Assembly (NCBI GenBank): GCA_956465555.1
Contig: OY101121.1
Span: 1,388,722-1,452,721 of the forward strand
DNA: 64,000 nt
Direction: 5' to 3'
From: Nitzschia sp. pyKryTriq1
Lineage: Eukaryota; Bacillariophyta; Bacillariophyceae; Bacillariales; Bacillariaceae
Below are positions 52,395 through 61,773 of this stretch, piece by piece. The notes beneath the pieces are model-generated. The model had not been told where the DNA came from and made no database searches. It saw only the letters and a list, made by a program, of their open reading frames with translations. Position 1 is the first letter of the stretch; every line of letters begins with the position of its first letter. A program made the translations under genes and the position numbers.

Positions 52395-53528
52395 ATCGAC
52401 TACGGTAGTCTAATGCGACGATTGTCGACAAGAGTTTACAGAGACAACGAGCGCGACAAGTTGGGTACTACTAGTAATCGACATCTCAACCAAAGATCAC
52501 GAGACTATTGCGACGACGAGGGAATCGAATACCACTAGTACTTGACGAACGACGATACGATATCGAAACGAAACATCATGCGAGCACGTTGCAATAGACG
52601 CATACGTCTCACATATAGTTCCGCCATATTCAAACATCAACGCATGTGCCAAGCACGTTTCGCGCTGCTACGTAAGATCCTTCGACCGACCCGACGCATG
52701 ATGATCTTTCTCTCGCTCGTCTACTCGAGCAACGGTACGGGCTATCCCTTCTACTAGTAGCGCTTTACTTGTACTACCAGCAGTAGCTGCTACTCCTACT
52801 CTCTCTCTAGAGTAGAGAGAGTACTACTCTCTCTCTACTCGCGTAGTAACAGCTAGCAGAGAGAGTTCATAGTTCATTCGCTCCAGTAATATAGCTCGCT
52901 TACTGGTAGAGTAGAGAAGTCGTAGTGGTCCAAGATAGAAAATATCTTGCATTCCCGCGACAAGACTCACTCACTCACTCTCAGTCTGGCGTCTGGCAAA
53001 GCTGGGCGCGCGTGCCGCCACCGCCGCGACGAGCGCGAACGAAGGAAGAAAGGAAAGCAAGGATCGATCCGTTATTTACCTGAACTCGCTACAGGTATGT
53101 ACTGACCAGGTACGGATCCTACGTAGAAATCCTGTACAACATCATTGGATGACCTCGCATTCACTGCTCTGCGCTCTGCGAAAAGCATGTCCCTCATCAT
53201 CACTGACTTGTCGTTTGACCATGATGGGAATGTAAACAGCACCGAGAAGCCCAGAAACATTTGTCTACCCGGAACGACTCATTTCTATCACCCTCTGGCC
53301 GTTTGGGTTACCGTTCATGCGGATGCTTCTGTGAGTATTTGGTGGCACGCAAGTACCCGTAGTCTAGTAGACGACGAATCGAATCGAAGAATCATCATCA
53401 ACTTCTCGGAAGCAGCGCAAGGAAATATATCAATACATACGTACTTTTTTGTTGATTATTTTTTGATCACTCTCTCCGATCCACCTTGCCATTATTTCCC
53501 TCCACACACAAAGGTTGCCGCGTAAAGA
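52395..53528. other. Intergenic, low-complexity
   Basis: CTCTCTACT/AGTAGAGAG words recur between 52780 and 52920 and can pair with each other. A 126-codon frame at 53145-53525 has no family marks and ends just before the next gene; I do not support it. No gene is seen. Confidence 0.45.
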
Positions 53529-55915
53529 ATGGACTTGTCGGTAGTAGCGGCGGTAGGCTCGTTTGCCATCTCCGAACGAGTCTTGAAACCCAAGGCAACC
53601 GCACTGTTTTTTTTGGGCTGTATCCTGGCGTATGATTTGACCACCAAGACACACGACATTACAAGTCTGAGAGTCTATAGAGGTAAGCAACAATCACATC
53701 ATTCCCAGTAGCATGGCACAATGCCACGCGTTGACTTGTACATATCAAATCGAATGGATTGATTGGTGGATGGATTCATTCATTGACTCATTCATTCATT
53801 CATTCTCATCATGTGGTGCCGTTTTGCTTTTCAAAAACAGGACCTGCTCTTTTGGCGTTTACCTTGATGATGTGTGCTTACTCATTACGGACATGGCGGC
53901 GGAACGGAATAGCCTGCGATGAACTCTTATTTTTACCGGGAACATTACATGGTCATGAACATGGTGTGGAAGGTCCTTTGATCGAAATGCCGGAACAGCA
54001 TCAGTCGGTGTCGCCCTCGGAACAAATTTTGTCCCAGCAATCGTCACCCAACAATAATAGTCACCGCCAATCGCAAGCGATCCAACGATCTGCTTCGAGC
54101 CCTATACGACAATCTCAACCAACAAAATCAGAGGCTGATTTAGCAGCTGGCGGTGGTGCCGGCCCTAGGAGACCATCGCCTCCAACCTTTCGACAGCGAA
54201 GAGCGCATTCTGAGGACGAGGCAGGTTTGCTGGCAATTGAAAATAGCTCATCAATGGAAGGGGAATCGTCGTCAATGCAGCAAGAGGCTACGGGTGACAG
54301 TGCTCTGAACGCAAGTGATCAACCAGGAAGCTGGGATATAGAGGTCGAAGAAGAAGAGGGAATAGGTCAGATACAAGGGCTCTTGCATCGAGCATCGACG
54401 AACGATACTTCGGGTGCAGTGGATGGCTCCGATTTGCAGCAGTCTTCTGGCTCTGGCATCATCCACCGATGGAGGGAAAATCATCCTCGCCTCTCTAGAC
54501 TTGGGACCTTTTTCTTTTTTCGATCCTCAGCTACGAGCGCGCAAGAAGATGCCGCTTACGCGCCATCCGGTCCTGCAGTATTTGGAGCCGGCTTGGACCT
54601 GAGCATGCCCGTCTTGTTCAACTTTCATCTTTTCATTGAAGCCTATAATCATATGCAGGGCCCAGACGGATCCGATGCTCCCGCCAAAATCCTTCCAATT
54701 ATCTTTTTGAGCGTTTTGATCGTCAGAACGGTGATCCCACCCAGTCGACGTATGCGTTTCTGGGGGACACTGAAATTTGCGTTTACTGCTCCCCTGCATC
54801 ATGTCCGTTTTCGGGACGAATTCATTGGCGAAGTTATGACTTCATGGGTACGACCGGGCCAAGACCTCTTCTTTGCCTTGTCCTACTACTCCACCGTCAT
54901 TTGGGGCACAGTATCCGGAAAGTACGGTCTGACCGATAGCGGTCTCATGCTGGAAGAGTCGTGGCTGCTGCACAATGTCATCATGCCATCATTTGCCATT
55001 TTACCACTCTGGTTGAAGTACCTCCAAACGCTTCGACAGGCCTACGACAGCAACAAGCGATGGCCACACCAAGCGAATTCTTTCAAATATCTCTCAGCTA
55101 CATTAGTGGTTATCTATGCCATTACACACCCAGAAAATCGAACTTCGCCTTGGTGGATAGCGTCATTTGCTTTTGCACTGCTATATCAAATATATTGGGA
55201 TGTTTTCGTCGACTGGGAGCTCTTTGAAATTCAACCGCAAATCCAACTGATAGACTCGGAAAGCGAATCTTGGTGCGCACGAGTGTCGAGCTTTCGGCCA
55301 AGTTCCCATACCCTATTGTCCTTGCAAATGTACATCGTACAGCCATTGCTCGACCAGTATCAGCGTGTTCGCGCAGCCATTCCCAGTTGGAGACAAATTC
55401 AACTACGACAAAAACGATTGTACAAGACGGAAGCTTTCTATTGGAAGATATTTGCTTTCAATGCAGTTTCACGATTTACGTGGATGTTCTGTTTTATTCC
55501 GGCCTACCATGTCTCGAGAAGTCGTACCGTTCTTACCTCAACGAGCGATGTAAATTCCTACTGGGGCGTCTTGCTGCCCGTAACAGAGATTGTGCGACGA
55601 ACACTGTGGGGCTTCCTTTTTGTGGAACGAGAAACGATCAAACTCATGGAAGCGGATGCAAAGTACGCACGCGTCGCAGAGGCGGAAGATGAACTCGATA
55701 GCGATGAAGACGGGGACGCGGATTCCAAATTGGGCGATAGAAGCTTCCGAAGTCAGCTGCTGCCCACGTGGCTGGATAATCAACAGCAAGTCGCACACAG
55801 CGCCGCGACGTCCCGAGCCAAGCAACGCGACCATTTCATGAGGCAGCTTTTTGTGGTGGAGCTGTACGGTTGGGCAGCCGCCTTTGTGCTTTTAGGGTGC
55901 TGGGCCGCAAGCTAG
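53529..55915 (+). CDS. EXS-domain membrane protein, XPR1/ERD1-like
   Basis: Exon 1 is 53529-53682, the intron is 53683-53840 (GTAAGC...AACAG), and exon 2 is 53841-55915, giving 742 residues. Two membrane segments at the start are followed by a Ser/Gln/Glu-rich disordered stretch (about 95-290). The EXS domain then runs to about 670: LSYYSTVIWGTVSG, HNVIMPSFAILPLWLKYLQTL RQAYD (in two pieces), FALLYQIYWDVFVDWELFE (the EXS WDxxxDW block), WKIFAFNAVSRFTWMF and LLPVTEIVRRTLWGFLFVERE (EXS RRxxWxxxRxE block). There is no SPX domain at the N-terminus, so it resembles yeast ERD1 rather than full XPR1/SYG1. Family members export or recycle phosphate and act at the Golgi or plasma membrane. Confidence 0.87.
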
Positions 55916-56049
55916 TATGTAAGATATCACGAAAGGTCAGAAGTGTGCAAACATGACATGACATTACTGGTACTATGGTACGGTATATATTATCTATGGT
56001 ACGGTATATATTATGTAGCGCTTCTCTTGTACAAGCTTGTGGTAGAAAG

Positions 56050-56981
56050 TTATTTGTACAAGTACGCCCTCTCGTACTCCGTGATGCTTCCGGTCCCACC
56101 GGCGCACTGTTGTTTTAGCCCTTCGACATCTTCTGACCAGCCTTTGATGTTGATACCGGTCATACCAAGATAATTGTCGAGCAGCTCTTCGCCTTTGGTG
56201 ATGTCACGAAGGGGGGATGCACTGGAATAGAAATGAGATTGTCTTGCAGCAGCAGGGTTGTAGACGACGCCTGCAAGATTATCCTCTAGAATTTCAGGTG
56301 GGATTTTCTTTGGATTTGCATTCTCTTCTGTGATGGTCAAATTGTGACCAACATTGTTGGATCCCGCACAACCATGGTTAATGAAAGTATGAAGTGTCGG
56401 ATCTACAAACACCTCCAGACGCCCCTATAAAATAGTTTTGGAAGGAGGAAAACATTGAGTGGTCTGAATCAATCAAGCGTACAAGTACTGTACTAGCGTT
56501 GAAATTTTCCCACTGCTCTCGTCATCTCTCACTTACCCGGCGGCTGAACGAGTGACCGTAGCCATGCGCATAGATCTCCAATGCCTCTGCCCACCAACCC
56601 TCGGTTTCCTCATCGCTGAAGAGATTCGCGTGATGCTGTTCCATTTTAATCATCAAATCGTAGGATTTTGACGGTATGTGAATGATGTGAATCAATTCTT
56701 CAAGTCCAATGTACGATAGACGAGGAATATTTTCCTTCGCGAAGACTCCACGTCCCGCATGCTCCCCCTGGCTGCTGGGGCGCACCTCTAAAACAGAAAG
56801 AGGAAGGCCCAACCTTTCGGGATCGAATCCACGTCCATTCGCACATTGTGCATTATTCGGATATGCACGACAAAAAGCATATTCGAAAGAACAAAGAGAA
56901 GTGGTACTCCGTCGCCCTTTTTATTGTCGTTGGGACTTTTCGACATCTGTCTACTTCCTTCTAAGGATGGTTTGCACATGA
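56050..56981 (-). pseudogene. SET-domain remnant of a polyamine-fusion paralog
   Basis: From the right, 56981-56885 encodes the same first 31 residues as fusion copy B (MCKPSLEGSRQMSKSP...). At 56884 the sequence jumps to the region just before a SET module (FCRAYPNNAQC, aligned with YCRGHPEVAAC of copy B). The join is out of frame and no ATG opens the SET frame. The SET part has two exons (about 56884-56537 and 56424-56050; intron GTAAGT...TATAG) with a complete core: GRGVFAKENIPRLSYIGLEE, FINHGCAGSNNVGHNL (NHxC) and GEELLDNYLG. The decarboxylase and aminopropyltransferase parts are missing. SET domains methylate lysines. Either a deletion remnant or a SET gene that starts elsewhere. Confidence 0.72.
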
Positions 56982-57857
56982 TCTCAATGGATGAGGTCTA
57001 AAAGCATAATAGTATTTTGTGAGCCACTCTCTCTGATGGTGCTGTTCTATCTTCCCCGTTGCTTACTTGCGTACTTGGTAATCATTTTTTGTCTGAAGGC
57101 GGGAACCTCGCATCTCGGAGAAAGAAAGATCCAAAAAGCAGCACGTGCCGGCCTCCACCTCGTTCTTATAGATTTCGCGCGCTGTGCCCTCCTGCTTACT
57201 GCTACCGGTATCCTACCGGTACCTTGTTGAGGTACCGGTACATAAAATTTCTTGTACAGCGTACCAGAAATCGCGCGTATCTCTCTGTAGTAGAGAGTGA
57301 TTAGATAGACCCCTCCTGCAGCATCCTATTTAAGGTTGAGAGCTCGTTTATCTCTGTCGCTACCGGTATATCGGTAGCACTGATGCATGGCTCGTTTTTA
57401 CTCTTCTCGAAAGAATTTTTTTAATTATGCCCCACATGAATGAAATAATATTCTTGCACGTGCCATTTATCTCACTTCTTGTCTTTCTTCTTCAGCACGT
57501 GCTGTGCAAGTGTGGCGCGTGTGTGGGTTGGAATGTGGTACTACATACTGCTACCAGTAAGTACAGTAATAGTACTACATCACTAATTTTTATGGCAAGG
57601 CAAAGCAATCAGTTGTATGAAATCGTTTTATTGTACTCGGCGCTGCCAGCTATGCATGGAAGGGCATACGTGCTTCCTGGCAGCAGCCCTATCTTTTGTT
57701 GAATGAATCATCCATCGCGCAAGTGAGCTCGATGAAGCATGCAAGCACAGATCTACTGAGGTTCTATCGTCTCTGTACGTACCGGTAGACTACAATACCA
57801 GTACCAGTACAGTAGATGTGCAGATTAGCGCTGATAATCCCCCGTACGTTTGAAAAA

Positions 57858-57882
57858 AGTCCACTGATTCAATCAGTGGACT
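57858..57882. repeat. 12-bp-arm perfect palindrome
   Basis: AGTCCACTGATT and its exact complement are separated by one base, about 235 bp beyond the stop of copy B in its 3' direction. It could form a hairpin in a transcript or a cruciform in DNA. Repeated in unit 2 at 61514-61538. Confidence 0.85.
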
Positions 57883-57969
57883 GTGCTCTCGACCGTCAAG
57901 GTAGTAACTAAATTAGACAGGGCACTTTCGCTGCTTTGCGATATACCGGTATACTACTACCACTACCAG

Positions 57970-57994
57970 TAGAGAGAGAGAGAGAGAGAGAGAG
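57970..57994 (+). repeat. (AG)n microsatellite
   Basis: About a dozen AG dinucleotides, also present at the equivalent place in unit 2 (about 61626-61650) with the same length as far as I can count, which supports a very recent duplication since such tracts change quickly. Confidence 0.8.
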
Positions 57995-58117
57995 ATGATT
58001 ATTGATCATACCGTAGGGTACTACTTGTACTACCGGTACCTGTAGACAAGGTCGATACAGGTACAGTACAGTACTGGTGAAGGGAGCAGTACTGGTACAC
58101 ATGATATTCTTGACAGG

Positions 58118-60635
58118 TTATGGAATGGCTCTGGCGTAGGACGAGTAGTGACGACTCTGCCTCTCCGCCGCAGGATTGTAGCCACCCGTTGTTTCCTCAA
58201 AAAAACTAAGAAAAGCTGGTACTGCCGAGGTTATAGCAGAGATAGCGGTCGCCATGTTATTACCCAAGAGCGAGGCACAGCGCTGGTCCATTTCCGTTAT
58301 CAAGTTGAACGACCTTGGCGGCATATAAATTATGGGAACTTTTTCTTGTAGTCCAACGCAAGACATCTGAGGGACGTCATCCTTGGCGAGTACTCCAAGG
58401 CTTGAGTTTTCTCGCGACTCAATCTCCAAAACTGAAGCAGGACGACACACCTTCTTTTCTGGATTGAGGCCATGTCCTTCCACACAAGCTGCCACCTCTG
58501 GATGTCCTCGGCAATAGACAACCTCACTACCCTTGTAAGGGTATTGGTAAGATTTCATCGTGGCGCTGTCAAAGAAACGCAAAGGTGACCTTCCATCCAG
58601 ACTGGGTAGTACTCGTATACGGATCTTAAGTGCAAAAGTTGCCTCATCGTCAAACCATTGTGCCTGTGACTCGAGAGACTTGAACGCAACTACGAACTGC
58701 CAAGGAAGAAAGAAACCCCCTCGTGCCTAGAAAGAGGAATGAACACTTGAAAGTGAGTGCTGAAAAGTCTTCTTCAATTAAAAGTCAGACAGGGTATGTC
58801 TTTCTCACCTCTTGGTAGTCTCGGATGCCTTCAAACCCCAAGTCTGTTAGGCTTCTCAAAAAATTTGCGCGGTTCTTATTGGAAGTAAGGTGCTCAGCTG
58901 GATCATGCAGCAACGGCGACTGACCAACTTGAGCGACAACTATCCCAGTGTCATTCAATGCGCGCGGAAGAGATCGCAGGAATGGACCACCGTCATAAAG
59001 CGCTTCAACAAAAGAAATCTGAATCTGAGGGTCCCTAAAAATAAAAGGCCAAAATCATCTCACTGCCTGTCAGAAAACATCAAAATAGTAACGGTATAGA
59101 TCAATCCTTCCACTCCAAAGCACTTACAGAGCATCCATGATGATGACATCAAATGATTCTTCAACACGGTCCTCCTCATTCCCACTAAATCGATCAATGA
59201 ACCACGCAAATGCATCTTCGCAATACAGTTCAACTCTTGGATCCTCAAAGCAACTGTCAGCGCTGCCCTCAAGCATGCTACAGTCGCTCCAATCAGGTAG
59301 ATACTCTCTCGACAGTTTTACCATCTGCTCGTCAATTTCGATCATGACAACCTTCTCGACTGTTTTATGTTTGAGTACTTCTCTCAATGTTGCACCTTCG
59401 CCTCCCCCAATAATGGCAACGCGTTTTGGATTGGAATGGGCAAACATGGCTGGATGAACCAACGCCTCGTGGTAGGCTGCATCACCTGACCTTCTCGATT
59501 GCATCACTCCATCAAGAAAAACTATACGATCCGGCTGAAAAAGCTCTGGATGGTCCGCTTCGTAGGATCCGTCGTTTTTCAACGACTTCTCGTACCCGTC
59601 AACGCTTTGAGTCACAGGCAACAATACATCATAAATGTCAACACGCTGGAAATCAGTTTGCGCGGATACAACCTACCAAGGACAAGAACGGAACGTTAGT
59701 ATGTCACACAAAATATTCATGAAGATGTGACATGATTGACGATGTCTAACCGTTACCTTTTCTTTCATATCTATCATTTCACCGATCGGAAAGGCATAGA
59801 AATCAGTGGCCGCGGAATCACCGCTTGTGTCTTCGCCTGAAAATCCTCGGAGCTTGTGAGCCCAGATCGCATGAGGTTTCTGATCGGAGCCCTCATTTGC
59901 AATACCAAAGAGCCTCTTAGCCACAGGGACAACAGGCAACAGCGACTCATCTCCACATGTGTACAAGTCCAGGGTAATAACTCCCTCGACAGGCCAGGTG
60001 TGGAATGAAACGTGACTTTCCAGTAAGACTCCAGCGCAGCTGACTCCGCTCGGTTTGAGACCGTGACAATGATACGACAGCAAAGTCAAACCGCATTCTG
60101 CGACCAGATCCAACATTGCGTGGGCCAGACGCACTTGAGAGTTGAGGAAGTCCCCCTTGACATGTTCGATGTCCATGAGCAAGTGTTGACCTTGTGGAAG
60201 GTGCTCGGATTCATCGTGAAGTAGAGAATTATTGACTTCTTGCAAATTTGGACGAACTTCGTGGCACTCATTATATGGGAGATCAACGCATTGCCTTCTC
60301 CCTTCCTCCGTAACAACCCAACGAGAATTGGCCACCGACCTTGCTGTGTCAAAATGTTTCGAAGCATACACCGTGGGTGGCAAAAATTTTCCTAAAGGGA
60401 GGACAGGGTTAGGAAGTTTCAAGTTAAGAGGACTTTCCAAGCCTTCAGCGTTGACGCTTGCTCTTTTTACACTGCGCACGAGATAGACTTTTGCAGACAG
60501 CCCAGTTGTGAAAGCTATAGTGGCACTAGTAACCAGGGTCCAAAGAACAAAGAGAAGTGGTACTCCGTCGCCCTTTTTATTGTCGTTGGGACTTTTCGAC
60601 ATCTGTCTACTTCCTTCTAAGGATGGTTTGCACAT
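58118..60635 (-). CDS. AdoMet decarboxylase-aminopropyltransferase-SET tail fusion, copy B
   Basis: Exons 60635-59757, 59672-59128, 59034-58809 and 58726-58118 give 752 residues; phases match copy A. Anchor helix about 25-45 (VPLLFVLWTLVTSATIAF). AdoMet decarboxylase: GQHLLMDIEHV, LLESHVSFHTWPVEG with pyruvoyl Ser207, His212, Cys227 at the bacterial Ser63/His68/Cys83 spacing. Aminopropyltransferase: LFQPDRIVFLDGVMQSRRSG, AdoMet loop GGGEG in IIGGGEGATLREVLKHKTVE, catalytic DALDP formed across intron 2. GGGEG is typical of thermospermine synthases (ACL5), suggesting that product class. The last 130 residues align with the start of a SET domain (SVLEIESRENSSLGVLA) but skip the NHxC core and stop at SYARAIP. 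The start lies in the other duplication unit. Confidence 0.9.
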
Positions 60636-61773
60636 GATCTCAATGGATGAGGTCTAAAAGCATAATAGTATTTTGTGAGCCACTCTCTCTGATGGTGCTG
60701 TTCTATCTTCCCCGTTGCTTACTTGCGTACTTGGTAATCATTTTTTGTCTGAAGGCGGGAACCTCGCATCTCGGAGAAAGAAAGATCCAAAAAGCAGCAC
60801 GTGCCGGCCTCCACCTCGTTCTTATAGATTTCGCGTGCTGTGCCCTCCTGCTTACTGCTACCGGTATCCTACCGGTACCTTGTTGAGGTACCGGTACATA
60901 AAATTTCTTGTACAGCGTACCAGAAATCGCGCGTATCTCTCTGTAGTAGAGAGTGATTAGATAGACCCCTCCTGCAGCATCCTATTTAAGGTTGAGAGCT
61001 CGTTTATCTCTGTCGCTACCGGTATATCGGTAGCACTGATGCATGGCTCGTTTTTACTCTTCTCGAAAGAATTTTTTTAATTATGCCCCACATGAATGAA
61101 ATAATATTCTTGCACGTGCCATTTATCTCACTTCTTGTCTTTCTTCTTCAGCACGTGCTGTGCAAGTGTGGCGCGTGTGTGGGTTGGAATGTGGTACTAC
61201 ATACTGCTACCAGTAAGTACAGTAATAGTACTACATCACTAATTTTTATGGCAAGGCAAAGCAATCAGTTGTATGAAATCGTTTTATTGTACTCGGCGCT
61301 GCCAGCTATGCATGGAAGGGCATACGTGCTTCCTGGCAGCAGCCCTATCTTTTGTTGAATGAATCATCCATCGCGCAAGTGAGCTCGATGAAGCATGCAA
61401 GCACAGATCTACTGAGGTTCTATCGTCTCTGTACGTACCGGTAGACTACAATACCAGTACCAGTACAGTAGATGTGCAGATTAGCGCTGATAATCCCCCG
61501 TACGTTTGAAAAAAGTCCACTGATTCAATCAGTGGACTGTGCTCTCGACCGTCAAGGTAGTAACTAAATTAGACAGGGCACTTTCGCTGCTTTGCGATAT
61601 ACCGGTATACTACTACCACTACCAGTAGAGAGAGAGAGAGAGAGAGAGAGATGATTATTGATCATACCGTAGGGTACTACTTGTACTACCGGTACCTGTA
61701 GACAAGGTCGATACAGGTACAGTACAGTACTGGTGAAGGGAGCAGTACTGGTACACATGATATTCTTGACAGG

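Noticed and set aside
53145-53525. 126-codon frame just before the EXS gene
   Set aside because: No motif, the composition changes along its length, and the EXS gene has its own good start at 53529; most likely upstream sequence.
57427-57702. 91-codon frame with a hydrophobic start, repeated at 61083-61358
   Set aside because: It lies in the intergenic part of the duplication unit, has no similarity I recognise, and its identity between copies follows from the recent duplication, not selection.
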